Below, piece after piece: positions 26,821-35,379 of a DNA stretch of 64,000 nt. The stretch is taken from the NCBI RefSeq assembly GCF_001507545.1, contig NZ_LQBP01000004.1:1-64000 (forward strand), given 5' to 3'. A program made the translations under genes and the position numbers. The stretch is from Ruegeria profundi (GTDB lineage: Bacteria > Pseudomonadota > Alphaproteobacteria > Rhodobacterales > Rhodobacteraceae). The notes beneath the pieces are model-generated. The model was not told the origin of the DNA, searched no databases, and saw only the letters and a list, made by a program, of their open reading frames with translations. The first letter of the stretch is position 1, and each line of letters starts with the position of its first letter.

Positions 26821-27519
26821 ATGTCTGCCGCCCTTCGTCTCAATGACCTGAATTTTGCCTGGCCTGGCGCAGGCCACGACATCTTGCACATCAAATCGCT
26901 TGCGCTGCAAAAGGGCGAAAGCCTTTTTCTGTATGGGCCAAGTGGTTGCGGCAAATCCACATTGCTGGCTGCCATTGCTGGCACCGTTAACATAGCACCC
27001 GGCGCAATCGTCGTTGCCGGGAAGGACGTTGGCGCAATGCGAGGTGGCGCCCGCGACAGGTTCCGAGGAGAGCACCTGGGCATGATTTTTCAGGTCTTCA
27101 ATCTTGTGCCGTGGCTCTCGGCACTCGAAAATGTGGTTCTGCCCTGCCGATACTCGGCAAACCGGGCTCGGCGGGCGGCACCAGATCCCTCGACGGCTGC
27201 GCAAGACCTGCTCACGGAATTGGGGTTGGCAGATCCGGCTGTCGCCGGCGCTCAGGCAGGGAGCCTAAGTGTCGGCCAACAACAAAGAGTGGCCGCAGCG
27301 CGGGCGCTCATCGGCAAACCATCTCTCATTCTGGCAGACGAACCCACTTCGGCCTTGGACGAAGATGCCAAGATCGCGTTTGTCGAATTGTTGCAGCGCG
27401 AATGTCGCCAAGCAGAAAGCGCGCTCCTGTTCGTCAGCCACGACCGCAGCCTTGAAAACCACTTCGACCGCGCCGTGAGTTTTTCCGAAATCAACCTGCC
27501 TTTGGAAAAGACATGCTGA
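26821..27519 (+). CDS. LolD/MacB-type ABC transporter ATPase (set A)
   Basis: A 232-residue ATPase with Walker A GPSGCGKST (about 40), Q-loop region MIFQVFNLVPW, signature LSVGQQQR (about 150), Walker B LILADEPT and H-loop SHDRS. This subfamily partners FtsX/MacB-type permeases. The ATG at 26821 is used; an upstream TTG at 26800 is less likely. The stop overlaps the permease start by 7 bp, which indicates translational coupling. It is paralogous to the ATPase at 32307-33014 in the Zur-linked set B, so a role in metal, probably zinc, acquisition is inferred. Confidence 0.88.
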   Translation: MSAALRLNDLNFAWPGAGHDILHIKSLALQKGESLFLYGPSGCGKSTLLAAIAGTVNIAPGAIVVAGKDVGAMRGGARDRFRGEHLGMIFQVFNLVPWLSALENVVLPCRYSANRARRAAPDPSTAAQDLLTELGLADPAVAGAQAGSLSVGQQQRVAAARALIGKPSLILADEPTSALDEDAKIAFVELLQRECRQAESALLFVSHDRSLENHFDRAVSFSEINLPLEKTC

Positions 27520-29030
27520 GCTTCGCGTGGAAAAGCCTTTGGAACCGACGGTTTGTCGCCTTACTTACGGTTCTGTCGATGGCGCTGAGCGTTGCCTTGA
27601 TCCTCGGCGTTGATCGTCTCCGCGGCGAGGCTCGTGCCAGCTTTGCCAATTCAGCTTCCGGGATCGATCTTATTGTGGCTGCACGTGACAATCCTGTTCA
27701 AATTCTAATGGCAACGATATTCGGGCTAGGCTCGACAAGTTCTGCGCTTGATTGGGATAGTTTCGAGATGGTCGAAGAACTCCCGGGTGTTGACTGGGCC
27801 GTCCCGGTCTCGATGGGCGACAATCATCGCGGATACCCGGTGATCGGCACCAAAGCGTCGTACTTCGATCACTTTCGGCATAGCGGGGGCGAGGCGCTGG
27901 TCTTCCGCGACGGTGTCCCATTTTCGGAAGCCGACGGTGCGGTGGTTGGGGCAGAAGTCGCCGCCCGGTTCGGTTATGAGACGGGTACCGTGATCGTAAA
28001 TGCCCACGGGTCAGGATCCGTTGCATTCGATCTCCACGACGAAGCGCCGTTCATCATTACCGGTATTCTATCGGCCACCGGAACGGCGGTCGACCGCATG
28101 GTATTCGTATCACTTGAGGGCTTCGACGCCTTACATGCCGCGCCTGAGACGCAGCCAATTGATCCATTTGCTTCAATGGAAGCAGAAGAACTGTTCAGTA
28201 GCGGTGAAATCGATGAAACGAATGCCGACGCGCACGCGGAGGAAGACCACGCGCACCAAGATAATGATCATCTACATGAAAATAATGACAATATTCATAT
28301 CATGCGGGACGGTCACGGTGATCAACACCATAACAAGGCCATCGGTGACAAAGAGGGTGAACAAAAATTCGGGCACGCTAGTGAGCTTGGTCATCAGGCA
28401 GATAAGCACGCGCATGACGAAAAACATGTGCATGAGAATGCGGAGCACCGCCACGTCTCAGAACATGTTCATGAACCTGCTCAGATTAACGCTGTTCTAG
28501 TAGGTTTGTCTCAAAGGACTGCTGTATTGGGTGTGCAGCGCGCGATTATGGAATACCCCGTCGCGCCGCTTACAGCGGTACTACCGAACGTCGCGCTCTT
28601 GGAGCTCTGGTCCATTACCGGTACGGCTGAAAGGGCGATGTTTGTCATGGCTTGGGCCGTCGCGGTTGCCAGTATTCTTTGCATGGTTACCATGCTTTCC
28701 GCCGCACTTGACACACGACGACGCGAGTTTGCAATCTTGCGATCGGTTGGCGCCACGCCTGTGGATATTTTCGGATTGATCGTGGTAGAAGCCACTATGG
28801 TTACATGCGCCGGCATCATTTTTGGCTTTGCGCTTTGTGTTGGGGCGCTCGCGTTCGCGGAACCGATGCTGGCTTCGCGCTTTGGTATCCGCATCGATTT
28901 TGGTTTGCCAAACCTCAAACAATTAGGTTTGGTGTTCGCGATATTTTTCGCCGGTCTTCTGGCTAGCCTCATCCCCGCATGGCGTGTCTATCGTATTACG
29001 CTCGCCGATGGACTGTCAGTAAGACTATAA
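27513..29030 (+). CDS. FtsX/MacB-type ABC permease with His-rich insertion (set A)
   Basis: A 505-residue permease with one N-terminal membrane helix, a periplasmic domain and three C-terminal helices (about 375-400, 425-450, 470-495), as in FtsX/MacB proteins. Within the periplasmic domain, residues about 239-322 form a His/Asp/Glu-rich segment with 19 histidines in about 87 residues, including DHAHQDNDHLH and HAHDEKHVHE. The paralogous permease at 33011-34261 (416 residues) has no such segment at the equivalent place. Poly-His loops bind zinc and other transition metals in ZIP, ZnuA and DUF2796 proteins, so this one probably captures metal in the periplasm. Coupled to the ATPase upstream and followed by the DUF3299 gene after 16 bp. 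Confidence 0.88.
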   Translation: MLSFAWKSLWNRRFVALLTVLSMALSVALILGVDRLRGEARASFANSASGIDLIVAARDNPVQILMATIFGLGSTSSALDWDSFEMVEELPGVDWAVPVSMGDNHRGYPVIGTKASYFDHFRHSGGEALVFRDGVPFSEADGAVVGAEVAARFGYETGTVIVNAHGSGSVAFDLHDEAPFIITGILSATGTAVDRMVFVSLEGFDALHAAPETQPIDPFASMEAEELFSSGEIDETNADAHAEEDHAHQDNDHLHENNDNIHIMRDGHGDQHHNKAIGDKEGEQKFGHASELGHQADKHAHDEKHVHENAEHRHVSEHVHEPAQINAVLVGLSQRTAVLGVQRAIMEYPVAPLTAVLPNVALLELWSITGTAERAMFVMAWAVAVASILCMVTMLSAALDTRRREFAILRSVGATPVDIFGLIVVEATMVTCAGIIFGFALCVGALAFAEPMLASRFGIRIDFGLPNLKQLGLVFAIFFAGLLASLIPAWRVYRITLADGLSVRL

Positions 29031-29046
29031 GAAAGGTTATTGCTAT

Positions 29047-29706
29047 ATGCTTCTACGTTTGTCCACTGCATTTGCTGGCCTGCTGGTAATGGGTAGTTTC
29101 GTCCAGGCGGAGCCCCGCATAGTCTACTGGAATGACTTGTCTCCACCGGCTGTTGCGTACACCAACCCGTTTGAAGGCATTAGCTCGGATCATATGAGCG
29201 GATTGCGTGAGTTGCTCCGGCTGCGTATGCAGATAAGCAATGGTGAAGCGGCGCTTTACAATGAGGCCGCAGCTTTACAATCGGATTTGGAGGACGCAGG
29301 ACTCGATGTTGAGTGGCTGTTTGCAAAACGCCTCGAAATAATGGAGATTCGAGAGTCGGTCGCTACTGGTGTCAATGAGGATTTGGTCGATACACGCGTT
29401 CGCATTCCTGGCTATTTGCTGCCACTCGAAGTCAGAGACCGAAAAGCTGTGGAATTTTTGCTTGTTCCAACGGTTGGAGCCTGTATTCACACTCCGCCTC
29501 CACCGCCGAACCAGGTTGTTCACGTAATGTATCCAGAGGGGGTTGAGATCTTCGGTCTGTACGACCCAATCTGGATCGAGGGCGACCTTAAAGCGCAAGC
29601 CACATTGCAAGATGTGCGTTACGTGGACGGAGAAGCCAAGGTTCAGGTCAGCTACGGCATGCATGCAGTGGCCGTCTCGCCATACAAGGCGGACACGGCA
29701 GAGTAA
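29047..29706 (+). CDS. DUF3299 exported protein (set A)
   Basis: A 219-residue protein with a Sec signal peptide (LLVMGSFVQAE). The C-terminal half is a DUF3299 domain, recognised by the PGYLLPLEV block and the strongly conserved VGACIHTPPPPPNQV (about 145-159). A Cys followed by His in this motif might bind metal. The N-terminal region (about 50-110) is helical with a coiled-coil look and is absent from the shorter set B protein. DUF3299 genes sit next to such ABC modules in zinc-regulated operons; a role in metal handling is inferred. Confidence 0.85.
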   Translation: MLLRLSTAFAGLLVMGSFVQAEPRIVYWNDLSPPAVAYTNPFEGISSDHMSGLRELLRLRMQISNGEAALYNEAAALQSDLEDAGLDVEWLFAKRLEIMEIRESVATGVNEDLVDTRVRIPGYLLPLEVRDRKAVEFLLVPTVGACIHTPPPPPNQVVHVMYPEGVEIFGLYDPIWIEGDLKAQATLQDVRYVDGEAKVQVSYGMHAVAVSPYKADTAE

Positions 29707-29741
29707 TGCAACTGACCTGGCACAATTAAAGAAGGCTAGCT

Positions 29742-29778
29742 AGAGACGGCCTTGTCATTTGAGGACGGCTCTTTTTTT
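29742..29778 (+). terminator. Terminator at the end of set A
   Basis: An imperfect hairpin (AGAG-GGCC on the left arm, GGAC-CTCT on the right) immediately followed by a run of seven T residues at about 29771-29778. It lies 36 bp after the DUF3299 stop codon and probably ends the set A transcript. Confidence 0.55.
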
Positions 29779-30035
29779 GCAAGAGATTTCTTGAGCGACG
29801 GGTATCGAAGCAGGTTGCGGTCAATTGTCCGGCCTGTTGACGCGGTGCATGTGACCGCTGGCCTTGATGAAGTCCGCATGCCAGGTGCCGATCAGAAGAT
29901 CGGACCTTAATGTCCAGACAAGACCACGGGCTGTCCCGGCTGCGGTCCCATTCGATAAGCCGTACGCCAGCAAGGTCCGCGACTTGGTCGTTCGCCTAGC
30001 CCATCACGCTGCATCGCGCGCCAACGGCCAGTTCG

Positions 30036-30506
30036 GTGAAGCTGCATTGCAGCGACGCGGCGACACAGAAGAGATCGCAACCCACTGCGCCGCGTGCCGA
30101 CAATCTGGACCGGCGATGGGAAGAAGTAATTCAGGTTGCAACCCAGATGTTCGACACGCCCAGCTCGTCCGCTCAGGACTTTATGAGTGGTGTCGAAAGC
30201 ATGTTCTTTGCAATGGCGATGATGGCGATCAAAAGAATGCGGCCATATATTTCCGAAGTCCTACGCCTGATCAAAACGACCAAGCAAAAGGACTACGAGA
30301 AAACGGCTGAAGAAGTTGGATATTCGAGAGCTGCAGATGAGTTTCTGAATCTTGCAGCCAAAGAATCCAAAATCTTGCGAACAACGGTTTCTGTTATGCT
30401 GAACTCCGGCCTTCAACTCTGGCGCAACCCATCCGCGGCAAGAGCCACCCAGGGCAATGACATCAACTTTGAAGATTTGCGTCGGCTGGCGAGCGATCTC
30501 TCCTGA
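30036..30506 (+). pseudogene. Unknown gene truncated by IS6 remnant
   Basis: An open frame of 156 codons whose middle (about residues 24-145) has the composition of a real, mostly helical protein (MSGVESMFFAMAMMAIKRM and a Lys-rich stretch KTTKQKDYEKTAEEVGYS). I do not recognise the family. The last few codons read into the IS6 remnant that starts near 30481, so the natural C-terminus is missing. No convincing ribosome-binding site precedes the ATG at 30036, and the N-terminus may also be incomplete. The 260 bp between the set A terminator and this frame shows nothing recognisable. Confidence 0.4.
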
Positions 30507-31132
30507 TTGAAATGGTTGTAGACGGAAGAGTGGACGGAGGCGAATTTCTGCAAACTTCGCATACGCCTGAAACGCTGCATAGCGCGTTCTCTTCGTCGGA
30601 ACGGCAGGTGCGAATTCTCAACGCCGTTGTTGAGCAACCTGCCCGTCATTTGTTTGTCGAGTGCGCTCAATTTTCTGAGAACTGCCATGTAAGAAGCGAA
30701 GCGGTCCGTGAAGATTTCTTCTGCGCATACATGGCGCTTCTTCAATTTCTTGAGGAATTTCAGTGCTGCAGCTTTATTTCGACGTTTGGTGAAAACCGCT
30801 TCCAGCACCTCACCTTCGTGATCTACGGCACGCCAGAGATAGTGCCGCTTTCCATTCACCTTCACGAAAACCTCATCCACTTGCCACTTCTATTTCGAGA
30901 ATGCGCGCAGCCGCTGGACGCGCTTTCTTCGGATCTCTGATGCGAACATCGGGCCAAACCTGTTCCACCAATAGCGGACGGTTTCATGGCTGACATCGAT
31001 CCCGCGCTCGTGCAGCAAATCTTCGACATTCCAAAGCGAGAGCGGAAATCGGATGCACAGCTTCACCGCAAGGCGGATGATCTCAGGGCTAGTTTTGAAG
31101 TTTTTGAAGGAGGCAGGTCTGGTCATGGGCAA
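30481..31132 (-). pseudogene. IS6-family transposase (copy 3), nonsense codon and truncated
   Basis: The N-terminal part (31132 to about 30893) matches the intact transposases up to RAFSK, then a TAG replaces the Trp codon found in the other copies (TGG to TAG). Reading continues in the same frame with the DDE core (DEVFVKVNG, FTDRFASY, NGVENSHLPF). The C-terminal tail is lost where the element is truncated. It carries more substitutions than copies 1, 2 and 4, so it is the oldest copy. Confidence 0.85.
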
Positions 31133-31183
31133 AAGCTACGCAACCACCCTGCCCCGCTCAACCTTAGTTCTTCTGACAAGACC
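30481..31183 (-). mobile_element. IS6-family element, copy 3, left end missing
   Basis: About 700 bp similar to the other IS6 copies. The right end (CTGACAAGACC at 31173-31183) is intact, but the first roughly 120 bp of the left end, including its terminal repeat, are absent; similarity starts near TCGGCTGG at 30482. It has the same orientation as all other copies and directly abuts the Zur-controlled promoter. Confidence 0.85.
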
Positions 31184-31203
31184 GTCGGTTCAGCGTCTTG
31201 TCA

Positions 31204-31227
31204 TTTGTTATTTTATACAATAACAAA
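31204..31227. promoter_or_regulatory. Zur-box-like palindrome
   Basis: A perfect 9-bp inverted repeat, TTTGTTATT and AATAACAAA, separated by TTATAC, lies 25 bp upstream of the Zur-type gene. It fits the GTTAT/ATAAC-type Zur boxes known from alphaproteobacteria. It would let the repressor control itself and the whole set B operon. It starts only 21 bp after the IS6 right end. Confidence 0.8.
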
Positions 31228-31251
31228 TCTACACCCAAAGGAGCGTTCCAG

Positions 31252-31638
31252 ATGCGAAAACAAGCCTCCAAGCGACAGTCCGACATCCTCAAAGTGCTTC
31301 GATCTTGTGACCGGCCCATGACGGCATATCAAATTCTACAACAACTTCAGAGCGATGAGCCAGATATCGCCCCGCCAACTGTTTATCGCACTTTGACGGC
31401 ACTGACCGATCAGGGACGTGCACATCGGCTCGAGTCGATCAAGGCTTTCGTGCCCTGCCGCTGTGACCATGCCGAAAGCATCCCTGTCCTGGCGATTTGT
31501 GACGTTTGCGGGTCCGTCGAGGAACATGACGGAAGTGGGCTCATGCAATCGATTGACGCGCTCGTCATACCCAGTGCGTTTAGGCCGAAGCGACACATTG
31601 TCGAAGTTCACGGGCACTGTCACGTCTGCGCCGCCTGA
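31252..31638 (+). CDS. zur: Fur-family zinc uptake regulator (Zur-like)
   Basis: A 128-residue Fur-superfamily repressor. The winged-helix part (about 1-70) contains MTAYQILQQLQ and PPTVYRTLTALTDQGRAHRLES. The dimerisation part carries two CxxC pairs of the structural zinc site: CDVCGS (about 84-89) and CHVCAA (about 123-128). The HHDH-type motif of iron Fur is missing and the RCDHAE-like CRCDHAES segment is present, which favours Zur. The ATG at 31252 has GGAG upstream. Its own promoter holds the palindrome at 31204-31227. DUF2796, ATPase, permease and DUF3299 genes follow in the same direction. Confidence 0.85.
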   Translation: MRKQASKRQSDILKVLRSCDRPMTAYQILQQLQSDEPDIAPPTVYRTLTALTDQGRAHRLESIKAFVPCRCDHAESIPVLAICDVCGSVEEHDGSGLMQSIDALVIPSAFRPKRHIVEVHGHCHVCAA

Positions 31639-31668
31639 CTTAAAAGCATTCAATCCAAAGGAAACGAT

Positions 31669-32310
31669 ATGAAACGCACCCTCTCATTTGCAGTCGCCGT
31701 AGCTATTGCACACCCCGCCTTCGCCGAAGACTCCCGCCAACTCGACGCTCATGAGCATGGGGTGGGTGAGTTGAGCATCGCAATAGAGGGAACAACTGTT
31801 GCGATGGAACTACACGCGCCCGGGGCCGACATCGTCGGGTTCGAGTACGAAGCGAAAAGCGCTGAAGATCGGGCGGCAATTGATGCCGCTGTCGCGACGC
31901 TTGCCAAACCACAGGATCTTTTCGTTTTTCCGGGAAGCGCGGAATGTACCGTGACCCAGGCCAGTGCCGAACTTGAAAGCGAAGAGGACCACGAGGAGCA
32001 TTCCGAGGGTGACAAGCACGAAGAACATGACGACCACGCTGAAGGCGGGCATGAGGATGAAAAACATGAAGAGCATGCTGAGGGCGAACATCACGATGAG
32101 CATGCAGACGAGGCAGGCCACACGGAGTTCCATGCGGAATATGTCCTGAGCTGCGCGAACCCATCGGCCATCGACGAGATCACGTTCGCCTATTTCGAGA
32201 CGTTCGATAATGCACGTGAGCTGGAAGTGCAGATTGTTACATCCGCCGGGGCGCAGGCATTTGAAGTCGAGAGAGACGAACCTGTGCTGGATCTACGCGG
32301 CATGTTATGA
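31669..32310 (+). CDS. DUF2796 His-rich periplasmic metal-binding protein (ZrgA-like)
   Basis: A 213-residue exported protein (signal AIAHPAFAE, cleavage about 20). The mature protein begins with the DUF2796 hallmark DAHEHGVGELSIAIEG, then has a His/Glu/Asp-rich segment (about 103-153) with 13 histidines, and ends with a beta-rich part. In Vibrio the DUF2796 protein ZrgA belongs to a zinc-regulated ABC system that helps growth under zinc limitation (established knowledge; I cite no figures). The ATG has AAAGGAA upstream. Its stop overlaps the ATPase start (ATGA), so the proteins are probably made together. Confidence 0.88.
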   Translation: MKRTLSFAVAVAIAHPAFAEDSRQLDAHEHGVGELSIAIEGTTVAMELHAPGADIVGFEYEAKSAEDRAAIDAAVATLAKPQDLFVFPGSAECTVTQASAELESEEDHEEHSEGDKHEEHDDHAEGGHEDEKHEEHAEGEHHDEHADEAGHTEFHAEYVLSCANPSAIDEITFAYFETFDNARELEVQIVTSAGAQAFEVERDEPVLDLRGML

Positions 32311-33014
32311 ATTTGCGCAGAGACGATCCAATTCTGAACATGAGCGGCGTCCGATTCCAATGGCCGGGTCGGACGTCCTTCGCGCTCAACGTTCCGGCGT
32401 TTTGCCTTCAGCGAGGTGAAACCGTTCTTCTCCTTGGCGAGAGCGGATCGGGAAAATCCACCTTGTTGTCGTTGATCTGCGGCACTCTTCAAACGGGTAC
32501 CGGAACCATAGCTGTTTCGGGCACGGACTTAGCCGCGCTGTCCGGTGCCGGGCGGGACCGGCTGCGCGCAGAACAGATCGGCGTGATCTTCCAACAGTTC
32601 AATTTGCTGCCATTTGCGACGGTTTCTGACAACATATTGCTGCCGCTTCGTTTCGCTCCCAACCGAAGATCGCGTACCAAGATGCCCTTCGAAGAAGCGA
32701 CTCGGCTCTGTCGATCACTTGGCTTGCCCGACGACCTACTGGGTCAACGCGCAGCATCGCTGAGCGTCGGGCAACAGCAACGTGTGGCCGTGGCCCGAGC
32801 ATTGATCGGTCAGCCACCGCTCATGATCGCGGATGAGCCGACTTCGTCACTGGATGCCGGCAGCCAAAACGCCTTTCTGGACCTGATGTTCGGTCAACTC
32901 GGGGAGATCGGCGCGTCGTTGTTGATGGTTAGCCATGACCCGAGGCTCGGCGATCGCTTTGACCGTGTCGTTGAGCTGTCGGACATCGCCATGATCGAAG
33001 GTCGCGCGGCATGA
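32307..33014 (+). CDS. LolD/MacB-type ABC transporter ATPase (set B)
   Basis: A 235-residue ATPase with Walker A GESGSGKST, signature LSVGQQQR, Walker B LMIADEPT and H-loop SHDPR. It overlaps both neighbours by ATGA (4 bp each), a sign of tight translational coupling. It is paralogous to the ATPase at 26821-27519. Its place in a Zur-controlled operon with DUF2796 supports a zinc-related transport role rather than lipoprotein release. Confidence 0.9.
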   Translation: MNLRRDDPILNMSGVRFQWPGRTSFALNVPAFCLQRGETVLLLGESGSGKSTLLSLICGTLQTGTGTIAVSGTDLAALSGAGRDRLRAEQIGVIFQQFNLLPFATVSDNILLPLRFAPNRRSRTKMPFEEATRLCRSLGLPDDLLGQRAASLSVGQQQRVAVARALIGQPPLMIADEPTSSLDAGSQNAFLDLMFGQLGEIGASLLMVSHDPRLGDRFDRVVELSDIAMIEGRAA

Positions 33015-34261
33015 TCATCCGTCTGGCCATTGCCTCGCTTTCGGCACGTGCGCTGACTGTCGGCATGACTATTCTGGCAATCGCACTCTCGGTCACCTTG
33101 TTCCTAGGTGTCGAGAAGATCCGCACAGGAGCAAAGACCAGCTTCTCGGACACGATTTCAGGAACTGATCTCATCGTCGGCGCGCGTTCTGGCTCGGTGC
33201 AACTGCTACTCTATTCGGTTTTTCGCATTGGCAATGCCACCAACAACGTCACTTGGGAGAGCTACCAGGAGATCGCGCAGCGTCCCGAGATCGAGTGGAT
33301 CGTCCCGATCTCTCTTGGTGACAGCCACCGCCAGTTTCGCGTGATGGGAACGTCAACGGCGTTCTTCGAGTACTACCAGTATCGGCAGGATCGGAGCCTT
33401 GAGACCGCAGAAGGCGCCCTCATGGACGACCTGTTCGATGCCGTAATCGGCTCCGACGTCGCGGACACGCTAGAATACTCTGTCGGGGACCCGATCGTTG
33501 TCGCACATGGACTTGCGTCCTTTACGGAACATAAAGACCAGCCATTCCGGGTCTCGGGAATATTGAAGAAGACGGGCACCCCGGTTGATCGGACGGTTAT
33601 CGTCAGCATGGAAGCTATCGAGGCAATCCACGTGGACTGGAAAAGCGGCGCAAAGGTTCCCGGTAAAACAACCCCTGTCGATATGATCCGTCAGATGGAT
33701 CTGACGCCAAAGGCCGTAACGGCGGCGTTGATCGGAGTGAAGAGCCCCCTGCAAACTTTTACGCTTCAGCGGGCGGTCAATGACTATACCGAGGAGCCGT
33801 TGCTGGCGATCCTACCCGGTGTTGCGTTGCAAGAACTTTGGGGCATCGTCGGCATCGCGGAAACGGCTTTGCTCGCGGTTTCGGCGATGGTCGTTGTCAC
33901 CGCCCTGATCGGAATGATGGCCACCATCTTCTCCAGCTTGAATGAACGTCGCCGCGAAATGGCGATCTTTCGCGCCGTGGGGGCACGACCATCGAACATC
34001 CTCGGGATGCTTGTGTTGGAAGCCATGCTGACAGCCGCGGTTGGCGCGCTTCTGGGTTTCTGCTTCCTCTACGTTGGTCTTTTGGCCGCCCAACCCGTGC
34101 TCGACAGTGCTTACGGCATCTGGTTGCCGATAGAGCCCCCCAAGTGGCGCGAGATCGGCGTCGTCCTCGCGGTCATCGCTGCTGGCGCAATTGTGAGCCT
34201 CGTTCCAGCATACCGGGCCTACCGTCTGTCACTAGCGGACGGTATGATGGTTAAGTCATGA
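33011..34261 (+). CDS. FtsX/MacB-type ABC permease (set B)
   Basis: A 416-residue permease with the FtsX/MacB topology: one N-terminal helix (about 10-32), a periplasmic domain, and three C-terminal helices (about 290-315, 335-365, 380-405). Conserved blocks with the set A permease are SGTDLIVGARSG near residue 50, WIVPISLGDSHR, and RREMAIFRAVGARPSNI. It lacks the His-rich insertion of set A; in this operon the His-rich function is in the separate DUF2796 protein. The start codon overlaps the ATPase stop codon. Confidence 0.9.
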   Translation: MIIRLAIASLSARALTVGMTILAIALSVTLFLGVEKIRTGAKTSFSDTISGTDLIVGARSGSVQLLLYSVFRIGNATNNVTWESYQEIAQRPEIEWIVPISLGDSHRQFRVMGTSTAFFEYYQYRQDRSLETAEGALMDDLFDAVIGSDVADTLEYSVGDPIVVAHGLASFTEHKDQPFRVSGILKKTGTPVDRTVIVSMEAIEAIHVDWKSGAKVPGKTTPVDMIRQMDLTPKAVTAALIGVKSPLQTFTLQRAVNDYTEEPLLAILPGVALQELWGIVGIAETALLAVSAMVVVTALIGMMATIFSSLNERRREMAIFRAVGARPSNILGMLVLEAMLTAAVGALLGFCFLYVGLLAAQPVLDSAYGIWLPIEPPKWREIGVVLAVIAAGAIVSLVPAYRAYRLSLADGMMVKS

Positions 34262-34340
34262 GAGGACCGACCATGGATCGGAGAGCTTGTGTATCAGGCT
34301 CAACAGAAACAGCAAGCAAACGTATTTTGGAGCAAGTCGA

Positions 34341-34847
34341 ATGGTGAAGCATCGATTGACACGCAGAGGCGTCCTAGCAGGAGTAGCCGCACTTTCGTCC
34401 GTGCCATTTGCAGCCGTGGCTGCCGATACGGTCGACCTTGATTGGGATGATCTTTTGCCCCCCGGAACCAAGACGATTCCGAATTCGCTGCGCGGGATTG
34501 TGGAACATGACGAATCCTCGCTTGTCAGCCAACAGCCGATTTCTTCTGGCGTCCGAACGGACTGGAATGGCAAAACTGTTCGGTTGCCGGGTTTCGTTGT
34601 GCCGGTCGAATATGACGGAACAGGTGTCACGACATTCATTCTCGTTCCATATGTTGGCGCTTGCGTGCACGTACCGCCGCCTCCGGCCAATCAGCTCGTT
34701 CTGGTCACGACTATGCGACCATACGAGTTGGAAGGGTTGTTTGAGGCCGTGAAAGTGACCGGCAAGCTTGGAACGGCTTCGACATCTACAGAACTAGCCG
34801 AGGTCGGATATACACTGGTCGCAACGAAAATCGCACCCTACGACTGA
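34341..34847 (+). CDS. DUF3299 exported protein (set B)
   Basis: A 168-residue protein with a Tat-type signal (LTRRGVLAGVAALSSVPFAA) and a DUF3299 domain: LPGFVVPVEYDG and the hallmark VGACVHVPPPPANQL (about 112-126). I use the ATG at 34341, which has TGGAG 8 bp upstream. The set A paralogue uses a Sec-type signal and has an additional helical region, so the two differ in export route if the predictions are right. Last gene of the Zur-controlled operon. Confidence 0.85.
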   Translation: MVKHRLTRRGVLAGVAALSSVPFAAVAADTVDLDWDDLLPPGTKTIPNSLRGIVEHDESSLVSQQPISSGVRTDWNGKTVRLPGFVVPVEYDGTGVTTFILVPYVGACVHVPPPPANQLVLVTTMRPYELEGLFEAVKVTGKLGTASTSTELAEVGYTLVATKIAPYD

Positions 34848-35181
34848 TCGCTGACACCTAAGCGGGATCCGAGAGATTGACCTGAAGGCACCACGTCTAG
34901 GCGACTCTGGGCTATGTGGCCGCCTGCCAATGGTTGAGGCAGCCCGTCATTCGCATCGACCGTGCGACGTGTCCGGTTATAAGCTGTCTTTGCTATTCGT
35001 TGAGGAGCGCACGATTGTCTGCTTCGGGCGGCGGTTTCACCAGCGACTATCTACCTGCACCAGAGGCTGAGTTAGTGCGCAAGCGAGCGTAGTATTGTCC
35101 AAGCAAATCAACTTACGTTATTGCTTCTTGCCAGAGATTCTTCCGCTCGACCGACGACAAAGTTGCGCAAACGGTTCAAAG
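34848..35181. other. No gene; possible decayed sequence
   Basis: About 330 bp between the DUF3299 stop and the IS6 fragment. I see no open frame with a ribosome-binding site and no clear terminator. Confidence 0.4.
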
Positions 35182-35379
35182 GGTGGTGTCAGACAGATTC
35201 TAACCAGTCTCAGTTTCCCAATAACCGCGGGAACTTAGGCGGAACAGAGCTGACGCCACTCGGCGATAGCGGCGTTGCGGATCAGCTTGAAGTTTTCGCG
35301 GGTGTAGAGGTGGCGCTCCTGGTTGAAATGGTTTGAGACGGAAGAGTGAACGGCGGCGAATTTCTGTAGACTTCGCATG
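35182..35379 (-). mobile_element. Left-end fragment of a diverged IS6-family element
   Basis: About 200 bp starting with the IS6-type end GGTGGTGTCAGACAGATT and continuing with sequence similar to the start of the other copies (GACGCCACTCGGCGATAGCGG, GGTTGAAATGG, CGGCGGCGAATTTCTG). It is cut off at 35379 exactly where copy 4 begins. It is clearly more diverged than the other copies, so it comes from a different IS6 element into which copy 4 inserted or recombined. Confidence 0.75.
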
